This document shows positions 49,625 through 58,507 of a stretch of 64,000 bases of DNA, piece by piece. How positions within the stretch are numbered: the first letter of the stretch is position 1; each line of letters starts with the position of its first letter. Source of the stretch: Thalassovita autumnalis. Lineage in GTDB: Bacteria > Pseudomonadota > Alphaproteobacteria > Rhodobacterales > Rhodobacteraceae. The notes under the pieces were generated by a model. The model searched no databases, was not told the DNA's origin, and saw nothing but the letters and a program-made list of their open reading frames with translations. Where the stretch lies: contig NZ_CYSB01000039.1 in the NCBI RefSeq assembly GCF_001458255.1, positions 62,001-126,000 of the forward strand, read 5' to 3'. Position numbers and translations under genes: made by a program.

Positions 49625-50368
49625 TCAAATTCGGGCGAAAAACACCGCTGACATGCCCAATCCGATCAGGATAATAAAGCCGCGCACCACCGCTTTGGGC
49701 AGGATTTTAGCCAGATGGGCGCCAGCGAATCCCCCCGCAATGGCCGCCACCGCCATGATCAGCGCCTCATTCCAATGCACGATCCCCGCCACCGCAAAGG
49801 TCGCCACCGAAATTGCCGAGATCACAAAAGACAGGGCGTTTTTCAGCCCGTTCATCTGATTGAGGCTCTCCATCCCCCACAGCGCAAACAGCGCCAGGAG
49901 GACAATCCCCAGCCCCCCGTTGAAGTAGCCACCATAGATCGACACCGCCATTAGGCCGAAGGTGCCGTAGGGTGTAGCCTTCAGCGCGGTGCCGCGCATC
50001 CAGTTCTGGATTTGCGCCTGAAAGGCAAAGGCCAGCGTGGCCGCCAGCAACAGGAAAGGCACCAGAACCGCAAAAACCTCATTGGAGGAGACCAACAGCA
50101 ACAGCCCTCCGATCAGCCCGCCAATCAAGGTCACCAGGCAGGCCCGCATCAGGCTGGCGCGCGGCAGTTCGCCAATCTCGCGTTTGAAGCCCAGCGCCGC
50201 CGACAGATAACCGGGGAAGACCGCAACCGCGCTGGTCGCATTGGCCGCCACCGGCGGAATGCCAATCATCACCAAGGCAGGGAAGGTCAAAAAGGTACCG
50301 CCACCTGCAAGCGCGTTGATGATGCCGGCCCCAAAGCCAGCTGCGAGGATTAGAAGAATATCAAGCAT
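49625..50368 (-). CDS. TauE/SafE-family (TSUP) membrane permease
   Basis: A 247-residue membrane protein with eight or so helices. The family start FGAGIINALAGGGTFLTFPALVMIGIPPVAANATS and the repeat-half mark YGGYFNGGLGIVLLA are present. TSUP proteins export or import sulfite, sulfoacetate or related organosulfur anions. No sulfur gene is adjacent, so the substrate is not known. It lies just upstream of the leuC leader on the same strand. Confidence 0.87.
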   Translation of the reverse strand: MLDILLILAAGFGAGIINALAGGGTFLTFPALVMIGIPPVAANATSAVAVFPGYLSAALGFKREIGELPRASLMRACLVTLIGGLIGGLLLLVSSNEVFAVLVPFLLLAATLAFAFQAQIQNWMRGTALKATPYGTFGLMAVSIYGGYFNGGLGIVLLALFALWGMESLNQMNGLKNALSFVISAISVATFAVAGIVHWNEALIMAVAAIAGGFAGAHLAKILPKAVVRGFIILIGLGMSAVFFARI

Positions 50369-50419
50369 GGCCAGATGGTTATAGATAGATCAACAGCGTT
50401 GCAATGGCGCTTGCAATAC

Positions 50420-50632
50420 TCATTCGGATAGGGGCACAGCCTCCAAGAGATCCCCCGGCTGACACCCCAGCACATCACAGATCCGCGCCAGTGTCTCAAA
50501 CCGCACGCCTTTGACTTTGCCTGATTTCAAAAGCGAAAGATTTTGTTCGGAAATCCCAATCCGCTCTGCCAGCTCCCGCGATTTCATCTTACGCAGGGCC
50601 AGCATCACATCGAGGCGCACCACAATCTCCAT
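50420..50632 (-). CDS. Small XRE-type helix-turn-helix regulator
   Basis: A 70-residue Cro/C1-type DNA-binding protein with the helix-turn-helix at about 19-40 (RELAERIGISEQNLSLLKSG) and the segment LARICDVLGCQPGDLLE typical of the YozG-like group. Its ATG overlaps the stop of the upstream DUF2975 gene by one base (TGATG). This pair, a small XRE regulator with a DUF2975 membrane protein, recurs in many bacteria; the membrane protein may modulate the regulator, an inference from co-occurrence. Confidence 0.87.
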   Translation of the reverse strand: MEIVVRLDVMLALRKMKSRELAERIGISEQNLSLLKSGKVKGVRFETLARICDVLGCQPGDLLEAVPLSE

Positions 50633-51168
50633 CAGACAAAGGCCTTGTTTTCAGCCGCAACCGCAGCTGCTTCCCGCAAGGCACGGCCGATTACGGTCAG
50701 CAATCCCGCCAGCAACAAAAGACTCGCATCGTTGCTGGATAGCGCCAGGGAGACCGCTCTTTGGCCCACCGGGTTGGCCGAGGTTAAAAGCACCGTCAGA
50801 ACCGGATGGGCAAGGACAGAGGCAATCGCCAACAACAGCGTCCCCTTGCCAATCCGCGAAATCCGCGTGGCCGCGGCGGCGCTCAGCAGATCGCCTGCGC
50901 GGTAAATGTCAAACAGCTGGTGGGCCTGCAGCAGCACATAGATCGCCACCGCCATCACCCCAGCCGCCACCACAACGCTACCCAGCCAAGCCCAGAGCGA
51001 TAGATCCCCCAGAATAGGCACATCCCCCCGCGCCAAAACCAGCACCTCAGGGTTTTGATAACTGGCCCAGACACCTATCAGCATTGTGGCCAACAAACCC
51101 GCAATGGCCAGTCTACAGCCCCAGAGAAGCAGCAAGGATAGATTTCGCGTTGTCACGGTTGACTCCAT
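50632..51168 (-). CDS. DUF2975 membrane protein, partner of the XRE regulator
   Basis: A 178-residue protein with four membrane helices (about 10-30, 58-80, 107-130, 148-165) and the family-typical end ALREAAAVAAENKAFV. The YRAGDLLSAAAATRISRIGKG segment matches the DUF2975 cytoplasmic loop. Function is unknown. The ATG at 51168 has no ribosome site; a GTG at 51156 has GGAG five bases upstream and may be the true start. It is coupled to the XRE gene and divergent from a lipoprotein gene. Confidence 0.8.
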   Translation of the reverse strand: MESTVTTRNLSLLLLWGCRLAIAGLLATMLIGVWASYQNPEVLVLARGDVPILGDLSLWAWLGSVVVAAGVMAVAIYVLLQAHQLFDIYRAGDLLSAAAATRISRIGKGTLLLAIASVLAHPVLTVLLTSANPVGQRAVSLALSSNDASLLLLAGLLTVIGRALREAAAVAAENKAFV

Positions 51169-51228
51169 GCAAATTAGTAAACACTTATCGTTTTACATTA
51201 AATTTTACGCGAATCAATGGAGAATTCT

Positions 51229-51747
51229 ATGAAGCCAATATTCCCTGCCCTCCTCTTTCTAACGGCTTGCGGGTCGATCAACCCGCTGACCGTCGCCAGG
51301 CTCAGCCAATTGGACCCGCTGACCAGTGATCCCGCCAACCTGGCCGCCCAGGTGACATTGCCACCTGATATTGCGATCCCGACCGGCGGGATGGAGATGT
51401 ATTTTGGCGCCACCCGTAACGGGCAAGAGAAAGGCGCCACGGTGCAGCTGGATCAACATGGCGACATCTGGCGGCTCAGCCCTGAAGACGTGATTAGGCT
51501 GGAAGCCCTGCAACGCGAAATCGCGATATGGAAGGCCGAAGATTCGGACGGCACCGAAGGCACCCTCTCAATCAGCATTGCAGGTTGCAGCCTGACCGGC
51601 ACGCCCGATCCACAAGGGGAGATTTCCGTCCGCCTCAGCTTCGACGGCGGCACGCAGTTCCGTCCCTTCCTCACCGGGCTCACTGTTGCTGACATGATGC
51701 AACAAATCGGTGCGGGCGAGACATTGGATCGTTGCAACGGGCTTTGA
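51229..51747 (+). CDS. Hypothetical lipoprotein
   Basis: A 172-residue protein with a lipoprotein signal: MKPIFPALLFLTACGS, lipobox LTAC with Cys14 as the lipidated residue. The mature part is acidic, lacks membrane helices and has two more cysteines (IAGCSLTG and LDRCNGL) that could form a disulfide. I do not recognise the family. ATG 51229 has GGAG six bases upstream; ATG 51217 is in frame but has no site. It is divergent from the DUF2975/XRE pair. Confidence 0.75.
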   Translation: MKPIFPALLFLTACGSINPLTVARLSQLDPLTSDPANLAAQVTLPPDIAIPTGGMEMYFGATRNGQEKGATVQLDQHGDIWRLSPEDVIRLEALQREIAIWKAEDSDGTEGTLSISIAGCSLTGTPDPQGEISVRLSFDGGTQFRPFLTGLTVADMMQQIGAGETLDRCNGL

Positions 51748-51805
51748 CAGTTCAAGCGGTTGCCCGAAGGCGCCTTCTGTGCACCAATAGGCACAGAGGG
51801 AGCCT

Positions 51806-53182
51806 ATGAACGAAGAAAGCAGCACAACCTTAGACGAAACCGCTGAAGCTGCCGCTGACACCGCGCCCGCCGCTGCGCAGGAGATGGCACAGGATGTGGC
51901 GTTAGGGCTGGCATCGGACTTAGAACGGTTTCTCACCGGGCTGTTGCGGCCCTGGAACGCATATCAGGTGGCGATTGCCCTGGGGCTGGTTCTGGCGACC
52001 TTCCTGCTGACCCGTGTTCTGGGCCCACGACTGCATGACTGGATGCGCACCCTCACCGGCTGGCCCACCTGGCGGATGCGCATTCTGGTGATCCTGCACA
52101 AACGGCTGAACCTGATCCTGTTTGCCGCGCTCATCTGGCCGACCGTCTGGATCATGCGCGAAGTCACCTGGCCCAGCCGCAGCTATATGCTGGCGATCAT
52201 TGCGCAACTGGCGCTGGCCTGGCTGGTCATTGCCTTCCTGACCCGACTGATCGGCAACAAATTCCTGCGCTCCGTGGTGCGATATACCGGCTGGATCTGG
52301 GTCACCCTCTCGATTTTGAACCTCACCGACGAAGCGCAGGCCCTGCTGCAAAGTGCTGCCGTCGATTTTGGGGATTTGCAACTGTCGCTCTGGACGGTCG
52401 TGCAGGGCATCGCCGTGGTTGGGGTGCTGATCGCAGCGGCGCGGTTTCTGGCCCGTGTCACCACAGACCGGATCCGCCGCAACGCTGAGATTTCCCCCTC
52501 GATGCAGGTGCTGCTGGTCAAGGTTCTGCAATTGGCGCTGTACTCCGCCGCGCTTTTTGTCGGGCTGAAGGCGGTTGGCGTTGATCTCACCGGGCTTGCC
52601 TTCCTGTCAGGCGCCATTGGTGTGGGCCTTGGTTTTGGCCTGCAAAAGGTGGTCTCAAACCTTGTCAGCGGCGTGATCATCCTACTGGACAAGTCAATCA
52701 AACCAGGTGACGTGATCTCGCTCGGGTCCACCTTCGGCTGGATCGAAGCCCTTGGCGCGCGCTATGTCAGCGTGGTCACCCGGGACGGCAAGGAATACCT
52801 CATCCCCAATGAGGATCTGATCACCGGTCAGGTGGTCAACTGGTCCCATTCCAACGACTATGTACGTCTGGATATCCATTTTGGCACCGCCTATCACGAT
52901 GACCCGCATCAGGTGCGCCGCATCGCCATTGCAGCGGCGCTCAGCGTGGATCGTGTGCTGGAAAAGAAGCCGCCCGTCTGCCACATCATCGGCTTTGGCG
53001 ACAGTTCGGTGGACTACGTGCTGCGGTTCTGGATCGAAGACCCAACCGGCGGGCTGACCAACATCCGCGGCAATGTCTATCTGGCGCTTTGGGATGCTTT
53101 CCAGGAACATCGCATTTCCATCCCCTTCCCACAGCGCGAAGTTACCATGCTGCCGTCAAGTTTGCCCATGGATACCGACTGA
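51806..53182 (+). CDS. MscS-family mechanosensitive ion channel
   Basis: A 458-residue channel. The N-terminus is acidic, followed by several membrane helices (about 50-270), and the MscS pore helix and beta domain are seen in LAFLSGAIGVGLGFGLQKVVSNLVSGVIILLDKSIKPGDVI (broken over about 255-300), then TRDGKEYLIPNEDLI, the usual MscS signature. It opens under membrane tension to release solutes on osmotic downshift. GAGGG precedes ATG 51806. It appears to be transcribed alone. Confidence 0.9.
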   Translation: MNEESSTTLDETAEAAADTAPAAAQEMAQDVALGLASDLERFLTGLLRPWNAYQVAIALGLVLATFLLTRVLGPRLHDWMRTLTGWPTWRMRILVILHKRLNLILFAALIWPTVWIMREVTWPSRSYMLAIIAQLALAWLVIAFLTRLIGNKFLRSVVRYTGWIWVTLSILNLTDEAQALLQSAAVDFGDLQLSLWTVVQGIAVVGVLIAAARFLARVTTDRIRRNAEISPSMQVLLVKVLQLALYSAALFVGLKAVGVDLTGLAFLSGAIGVGLGFGLQKVVSNLVSGVIILLDKSIKPGDVISLGSTFGWIEALGARYVSVVTRDGKEYLIPNEDLITGQVVNWSHSNDYVRLDIHFGTAYHDDPHQVRRIAIAAALSVDRVLEKKPPVCHIIGFGDSSVDYVLRFWIEDPTGGLTNIRGNVYLALWDAFQEHRISIPFPQREVTMLPSSLPMDTD

Positions 53183-53186
53183 CCGA

Positions 53187-53275
53187 TTGGGGCCTTGCCC
53201 CAAACCCCAGAGTATTTGCAAAACCGTGAAACCGCCTTTCAACGTCCCCAAATACTCTCGCCGAAGGCAAAACCC
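53187..53275. repeat. Palindromic intergenic repeat, copy 1
   Basis: Downstream of the MscS gene, AGAGTATTTG (53209-53218) is inverted as CAAATACTCT (53249-53258) in a longer partly palindromic element with a GGGGC-CTT-GCCCC hairpin at its left edge. The right part (CTTTCAACGTCCCCAAATAC onward) is very similar to 59021-59054. Confidence 0.6.
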
Positions 53276-53419
53276 GCCAAAAAGCGGCGCAAAGGCGTGA
53301 AAATGGGCAAAACGGGGCGTTTTCCTGCTTGAAGGTAAGATTGAGATTCCACATATCCGGTGCTAATCTGAATCTGTCCAGCGCCGGGACGCAGAACGGC
53401 GTTTGCAAGAAGGAGGACT

Positions 53420-53458
53420 ATGTCCTGTCTCTCAACACCAAAGCGGAGTCCGCAATGA
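53420..53458 (+). other. Twelve-codon ORF overlapping the rsfS start
   Basis: A strong AAGGAGG (53410-53416) precedes ATG 53420, which opens a 12-codon frame ending TGA at 53456-53458, overlapping the rsfS ATG (ATGA). It may couple translation into rsfS or simply mean that the rsfS ribosome site is displaced. Confidence 0.4.
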
Positions 53459-53823
53459 GCCAATCCGCCAAAGATGTCACCAGCGAAGAGTTGCTGGCAC
53501 ACATCCTTTCCACTCTCGAAGATGAAAAGGCCGAGGATATCGAGCAGATCGATCTGCGCGGTAAAACCTCGATCGGCGATTACATGGTGGTCTGTTCCGG
53601 CCGCTCCTCACGTCAGGTTTCGGCCATCTCAGAAAAACTGGTGGACCGTCTGAAACAGGATCTGGGCCGTGCCTCCCGTGTGGAAGGCAAGGCGACCGGT
53701 GACTGGGTGCTGATCGACACCGGCGACATCATCGTGCATGTCTTCCGCCCCGAAGTGCGCGAATTCTATCAGATGGAAAAAATGTGGCGGGACGGCATTT
53801 CGCCCGACAAACCGCAGGGCTAA
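53455..53823 (+). CDS. rsfS: Ribosomal silencing factor RsfS
   Basis: A 122-residue RsfS/Iojap protein, usual length. It has EDIEQIDLRGKTSIGDYMVVCSGRS split around residue 35 and the RVEGKATGDWVLIDTGDIIVHVF segment. It binds L14 on the large subunit and blocks subunit joining when nutrients are short. ATG 53455 lies just past a tiny ORF with a strong ribosome site; an in-frame extension to 53329 has no support. rlmH follows four bases after its stop, the common rsfS-rlmH pair. Confidence 0.92.
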   Translation: MSQSAKDVTSEELLAHILSTLEDEKAEDIEQIDLRGKTSIGDYMVVCSGRSSRQVSAISEKLVDRLKQDLGRASRVEGKATGDWVLIDTGDIIVHVFRPEVREFYQMEKMWRDGISPDKPQG

Positions 53824-53827
53824 GCCC

Positions 53828-54298
53828 ATGCGGGTTCACATCTGCGCCGTGGGCCGGTTGCGCACCGGCCCTGAAAAGGCGCTTATTGACGATTACACCC
53901 AACGTTTTGACCGCACTGGCCGGGCCCACGGCCTGGGCCCCCTCACCTTTCATGAGGTTGAGGATAAAAAGGGCGGCGGCATGGCGGCGGAGGCCGCGCT
54001 GCTGGAGCGTGTGATCCCCAAGGGGGCCCTGCTTTGCGTGATGGATGAACGCGGCAAGGTTCTGTCTTCGCCGCAGTTTTCTGACAAGCTGGGCGAATGG
54101 CGCGACAACGGGCGTCAGGATCTGGCGATTGTGATCGGCGGCGCGGATGGTATTGATCCCAGCCTGCGGGCCAAAGCTGACTTTGCCATTTCCTTCGGCA
54201 AGATGGTCTGGCCGCATATGCTGGTGCGGGTGATGCTGTCCGAACAGCTTTACCGCGCGGCCTCCATTCAAGCGGGCAGCCCCTACCATCGGGTCTGA
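53828..54298 (+). CDS. rlmH: 23S rRNA pseudouridine-1915 methyltransferase RlmH
   Basis: A 156-residue SPOUT methyltransferase. The N-terminus MRVHICAVGRLRTGPE and the C-terminal SPOUT knot with IVIGGADGI and AISFGKMVWPHMLVRVMLSEQLYRA are diagnostic. It methylates pseudouridine 1915 of 23S rRNA in assembled ribosomes. The start lies four bases after rsfS, so the two ribosome-related genes form one transcript. A 13-bp tandem repeat follows the stop. Confidence 0.95.
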   Translation: MRVHICAVGRLRTGPEKALIDDYTQRFDRTGRAHGLGPLTFHEVEDKKGGGMAAEAALLERVIPKGALLCVMDERGKVLSSPQFSDKLGEWRDNGRQDLAIVIGGADGIDPSLRAKADFAISFGKMVWPHMLVRVMLSEQLYRAASIQAGSPYHRV

Positions 54299-54306
54299 TC
54301 AGCCCC

Positions 54307-54332
54307 GCCTGAAAGCTTGGCCTGAAAGCTTG
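54307..54332. repeat. 13-bp tandem repeat
   Basis: GCCTGAAAGCTTG occurs twice back to back (54307-54319 and 54320-54332), nine bases past the rlmH stop. It looks like a slippage duplication. Confidence 0.8.
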
Positions 54333-54383
54333 CCCCCTTCCGCTCAGCCGCTTAGATAGCAAGTAAGAGCGAAAGGGCAGGCT

Positions 54384-55904
54384 ATGACTCATCCAAAACC
54401 CGTTGTTTTGTGCATCCTTGATGGCTGGGGCAAACGCGCGGAAAACGGGGCCAATGCGCCCGCATTGGCAAACACCCCCGGTTTTGATCGGATCATGGCC
54501 ACCTGCCCCTCGGCAGAGCTGATCACCCACGGTCCCGATGTTGGGTTGCCGCGCGGTCAGATGGGCAACTCTGAGGTGGGTCACACCAATATCGGCGCAG
54601 GCCGGGTGGTGGCGATGGACCTTGGGCAGATTGACCTGTCGATTGAAGAAGGCACCTTCCAGACCGAAGCGGCCCTTGTCGATTTCATCGAGACGCTGAA
54701 AACCTCAGGCGGCACCGCGCATTTGATGGGCCTGGTCTCGGACGGTGGGGTGCATGGTCACCTGACCCATATCATCGCGGCGGTGAAAGCCGTGACAGAT
54801 GCCGGTGTGCCGGTCGCGCTGCACGCCGTCACCGACGGACGCGATGTGGCGCCTAAATCCGCCCTTACTTATCTGGCCCAGCTGGAGGCAGCGCTGCCCG
54901 ACAACGCCCGGATCGCGACGGTAACGGGCCGCTACTACGCGATGGATCGCGACAATCGCTGGGAACGGGTCTCCACCGCCTATGCCACGATGGTGCAGGG
55001 CCAAGGCGCCGCTGCGACCTCCGCCGCAGAGGCGGTTGAGACCTCCTACAGCAAAGACGCCAGCGATGAATTTGTGGCCGCGACGGTCATTGGTGATTAC
55101 GCCGGCGCCAAAGACGGCGATGGCTTCTTCTGCCTCAACTTCCGCGCAGACCGTGCCCGTGAGATCCTGCGCGCCATCGGCGAACAGGATTTCGCAGAAT
55201 TTGACGTCAGCCCGCGCCCGGATTGGGCGGCGCTCCTGGGGATGGTTGAATATTCCGAAGGCCACAACGCCTACCTCTCCACCGTGTTTCCCCCGCGCAA
55301 TATCGTGAACACGCTGGGCGCCTGGGTTGCGAAACAGGGCAAACGGCAGTTCCGTCTGGCCGAGACCGAGAAATACCCCCATGTCACCTTCTTCCTGAAC
55401 GGTGGCAAAGAGGATCCTGAGGTTGGCGAAGATCGCTATATGGCGCCATCGCCCAAGGTTGCCACCTATGATCTACAGCCCGAAATGAGCGCGCCGGAAG
55501 TGACCGAAAACTTCGTCCGCGCCATCGAAGAAGGCTATGACCTGATCGTCACCAACTACGCCAACCCCGATATGGTGGGCCACACCGGCGATCTGGATGC
55601 GGCGATCAAAGCCTGCGAAGCCGTGGATCAGGGGCTGGTCGCGGTGATGGCGGCGCTGGAAAAAGCAGGTGGCGCGATGATCGTGACCGCAGATCACGGC
55701 AATTGCGAAACCATGGTGGATCCCGAAACCGGTGGCCCGCACACCGCGCATACCGTGAACCCGGTGCCTGTGGCGCTGGTTGGCGGCCCCGCCGGGGCAA
55801 CTCTGCGCAACGGGCGCTTGGCCGATCTGGCACCGACATTGCTGGAACTGATGGGCCTGCCGCAACCCGAAGAGATGACTGGCCGGAGCCTGCTGCAGGA
55901 ATGA
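54384..55904 (+). CDS. gpmI: 2,3-bisphosphoglycerate-independent phosphoglycerate mutase
   Basis: A 506-residue alkaline-phosphatase-superfamily enzyme. Metal-binding LCILDGWG (Asp13) and nucleophile Ser63 in QMGNSEVGHTNIGAGR are in place, as are TDGRDVAPKSA and VTADHGNCE near the C-terminus. It interconverts 3- and 2-phosphoglycerate in glycolysis using manganese. The next gene starts inside its stop codon (ATGA), linking glycolysis and a cell-wall gene in one transcript, an order widely kept in this group. Confidence 0.97.
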   Translation: MTHPKPVVLCILDGWGKRAENGANAPALANTPGFDRIMATCPSAELITHGPDVGLPRGQMGNSEVGHTNIGAGRVVAMDLGQIDLSIEEGTFQTEAALVDFIETLKTSGGTAHLMGLVSDGGVHGHLTHIIAAVKAVTDAGVPVALHAVTDGRDVAPKSALTYLAQLEAALPDNARIATVTGRYYAMDRDNRWERVSTAYATMVQGQGAAATSAAEAVETSYSKDASDEFVAATVIGDYAGAKDGDGFFCLNFRADRAREILRAIGEQDFAEFDVSPRPDWAALLGMVEYSEGHNAYLSTVFPPRNIVNTLGAWVAKQGKRQFRLAETEKYPHVTFFLNGGKEDPEVGEDRYMAPSPKVATYDLQPEMSAPEVTENFVRAIEEGYDLIVTNYANPDMVGHTGDLDAAIKACEAVDQGLVAVMAALEKAGGAMIVTADHGNCETMVDPETGGPHTAHTVNPVPVALVGGPAGATLRNGRLADLAPTLLELMGLPQPEEMTGRSLLQE

Positions 55905-57052
55905 TCCGCGCGCTGATCCTCCCGCTCAGCCTGAGTGTTGGCCTGACCATCGGCCTGATGAACGCGGTGGCGGCCGAAACCTCGCCCGCGGCCCTGGCCG
56001 AAGCCGCGGCAGCGCGGCTGGATCAGGCAGGGCAGACGCTGGCCGCTGCGGAAAAAGCACGAGATCGGGTCAAAGCGTTGACCGAAACCCTGCGCGCCTT
56101 TGAGGACGGGCTGGAAGCGATGCGCGAAGGATTGCGCCGGGTGTCCCTGCGGGAGGCGCAGCTGACCCGCGAACTGGACGCGCGGGAAACCGAGATTTCG
56201 CAGCTCCTAGGGGTTTTGCAATCGATCGCCGCCACGCCGGATCCGGTGCTGGCGATGCACCCCGACGGGCCAACAGATACCGCGCGTTCAGGCATGTTGC
56301 TGGCGGATGTCACCCCGGCGCTGACCGATCAGGCCCAGGCGCTGCGCAGTAAACTGCAGGAAGTGGCGATTCTGCGCAGCCTGCAGCAAAGCGCGGTAGA
56401 TACGTTGGCGCAGGGATTGGACGGCGTACAACAGGCCCGCACCGACCTCAGCCAGGCCATTTCTGATCGCACAAACCTGCCCAAACGCTTTACCGAAGAT
56501 CCGCTGAAAACGGCGCTTTTGGTGGCCTCGGCGGAAACATTAACGGGTTTTGCCTCAGGCCTCAGTGAGATTGCTGAAGGCGAAGCACCCGGTTCCTTGC
56601 CCGATATCAGCCATCGCAAAGGCAAGCTGCCGCTGCCGGTTCAGGGCACGATCCTGCGCCGCGCGGGTGAGGCGGACGCAGCTGGCATCACCCGCCCCGG
56701 TCTGATCCTGGCGACCCGCCCACGTGCGCTGGTGACAACCCCAACCGCCGCAACGCTGCGCTACCTTGGTCCGCTGCTGGACTATGGCAATGTGGTCATT
56801 CTGGAACCGCAGGCTGGTCTGTTGCTGGTGCTGGCGGGGTTGGATGTGGTCTATGGCAGCGCCGGTCAGGTGCTGCCCTCGGGCAGCCCGATCGGCCTTA
56901 TGGGCGGCGAAGAAGCAGAAATTGGCACCATTCTGTCACAGGCTGGTGAGGGGGCTGGAACTGAGGCCTCAGAAACGCTCTATATAGAGGTGAGAGAAAA
57001 CAACGCCCCGGTGGATCCGGTCGCGTGGTTCGCAACGGGGAAGGATAAGTAA
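55901..57052 (+). CDS. EnvC-like murein hydrolase activator
   Basis: A 383-residue exported protein: signal peptide (MIRALILPLSLSVGLTIGLMNAVAA, cleaved near 25), a long coiled coil (about 28-210) and a C-terminal LytM/M23 fold (about 260-375). In the LytM part the catalytic histidines are missing: VVILEPQAGLLLVLAGLD replaces the usual HGNGY...YAHL, and LYIEVREN replaces LHFEIR. This is the degenerate LytM seen in EnvC, which activates septal amidases instead of cutting peptidoglycan itself. It overlaps gpmI by four bases and is followed by ctpA. Confidence 0.85.
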   Translation: MIRALILPLSLSVGLTIGLMNAVAAETSPAALAEAAAARLDQAGQTLAAAEKARDRVKALTETLRAFEDGLEAMREGLRRVSLREAQLTRELDARETEISQLLGVLQSIAATPDPVLAMHPDGPTDTARSGMLLADVTPALTDQAQALRSKLQEVAILRSLQQSAVDTLAQGLDGVQQARTDLSQAISDRTNLPKRFTEDPLKTALLVASAETLTGFASGLSEIAEGEAPGSLPDISHRKGKLPLPVQGTILRRAGEADAAGITRPGLILATRPRALVTTPTAATLRYLGPLLDYGNVVILEPQAGLLLVLAGLDVVYGSAGQVLPSGSPIGLMGGEEAEIGTILSQAGEGAGTEASETLYIEVRENNAPVDPVAWFATGKDK

Positions 57053-57055
57053 CCT

Positions 57056-58390
57056 ATGAAACGATTTCTGATGGCCGCATTGGGCGGCACTCTGGCCGGG
57101 GTGATCGCCACCACCCAGGTCGCAGGCCCGCTGCTGGCGCAGGAAAACCAAGCGCAAACCAATGTCTATGAACAGCTGGACCTGTTTGGCGACATCTTTG
57201 AACGGATCCGCGCGCAATATGTTGAAGAAGTTGATGAGAAAGAGCTGATCGAAGCCGCGATCAACGGCATGCTCACCTCGCTTGATCCCCATTCCAGCTA
57301 CCTGTCGCCCGATGATGCCGCCGATATGCGTGTGCAGACCCGCGGTGAATTTGGCGGCCTTGGCATTGAGGTCACCCAGGAAGAGGGTTTCGTCAAAGTG
57401 GTCTCGCCCATCGATGGCACCCCGGCCAGCGAAGCAGGTGTTGAGGCCGGTGACTTCATCACCCATGTCGACGGTGACACGCTGCTGGGTCTGACCCTGG
57501 ACGAAGCAGTGGAACTGATGCGCGGCCCGGTGGGCAGCGAAACCATCATCACCGTTGTACGTGAGGGTGAGCCCGAGCCCTTCGACATCTCAATCATCCG
57601 TGACACCATCAAATTGACCGCCGTGCGCACCCGCACCGAAGGCAACACCGTTGTGCTGCGGGTCACCACCTTCAACGATCAGACCTACCCCAACCTCAAG
57701 GACGGGCTGGAAAAGGCTGCCGCCGATCTGGGCGGGCTCGACAATGTCGATGGCATCGTTCTGGACCTGCGCAACAACCCCGGCGGCCTGCTGACCCAGG
57801 CAATCCGCGTCTCCGATGCCTTCCTGGAAAGCGGTGAGATCGTGTCGACCCGTGGCCGCAACCCGGCCGAGGGTGAACGCTATAACGCCAAAGAAGGTGA
57901 TCTGGCCGAGGGCAAACCAATTGTGGTGCTGATCAACGGCGGATCCGCTTCGGCGTCAGAAATTGTCGCTGGCGCCCTGCAGGATCACCGCCGCGCCATT
58001 GTTGTGGGCACCAAAAGCTTCGGCAAAGGCTCGGTTCAAACCGTGATGCCGCTGCGCTCCAACGGGGCCATGCGCCTGACCACCGCGCGCTACTACACCC
58101 CGTCGGGCCGCTCCATCCAGAACCTGGGCGTGTCGCCTGACATCGTGGTGGAACAGCCGCGCCGCACCCCCGAGGCGGAGGCCGCGGAAGAAGAGGCGCG
58201 CAGCAGCCGCTCCGAGGCGGATCTGCGCGGTTCGCTCTCCAACGACTCGCTCAGCGAAGATGAAATCCAGCAGATCGAAGACGAACGCGCCAAGGCAGAA
58301 GAGGCCGCCAAGCTGCGCGAAGACGACTATCAGCTGGCCTATGCCGTGGACCTGCTGAAAGGCCTGACCGCGCTGGCATCGCAGGACTAA
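57056..58390 (+). CDS. ctpA: C-terminal processing peptidase, S41 family
   Basis: A 444-residue protease with an N-terminal export signal or anchor (about 1-29), a PDZ domain (about 95-180, GGLGIEVTQEEGFVKVVSPI) and the S41 catalytic domain with Ser299 (GGSASASEI), Asp310 and Lys324 (SFGKGSVQ), which match the spacing of the Ser-Lys dyad in Prc. It trims or degrades periplasmic proteins and often controls cell-wall hydrolases, which fits its place after the envC-like gene. The C-terminal tail is very acidic and Arg/Glu-rich. A strong terminator follows. Confidence 0.95.
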   Translation: MKRFLMAALGGTLAGVIATTQVAGPLLAQENQAQTNVYEQLDLFGDIFERIRAQYVEEVDEKELIEAAINGMLTSLDPHSSYLSPDDAADMRVQTRGEFGGLGIEVTQEEGFVKVVSPIDGTPASEAGVEAGDFITHVDGDTLLGLTLDEAVELMRGPVGSETIITVVREGEPEPFDISIIRDTIKLTAVRTRTEGNTVVLRVTTFNDQTYPNLKDGLEKAAADLGGLDNVDGIVLDLRNNPGGLLTQAIRVSDAFLESGEIVSTRGRNPAEGERYNAKEGDLAEGKPIVVLINGGSASASEIVAGALQDHRRAIVVGTKSFGKGSVQTVMPLRSNGAMRLTTARYYTPSGRSIQNLGVSPDIVVEQPRRTPEAEAAEEEARSSRSEADLRGSLSNDSLSEDEIQQIEDERAKAEEAAKLREDDYQLAYAVDLLKGLTALASQD

Positions 58391-58426
58391 GCCGCGAGCC
58401 AAAGCTACACAGCAACTGACAAGATC

Positions 58427-58452
58427 AGCCCCCGGGGATCCCGGGGGCTTTT
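58427..58452 (+). terminator. Terminator after ctpA
   Basis: Perfect 10-bp stem AGCCCCCGGG (58427-58436) and CCCGGGGGCT (58440-58449) followed by TTT. Confidence 0.9.
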
Positions 58453-58507
58453 CTATATCGAACTTCCATGCCAGACAGGGTCAAACCTGCCCTCAGAGGA
58501 TCCGGAC

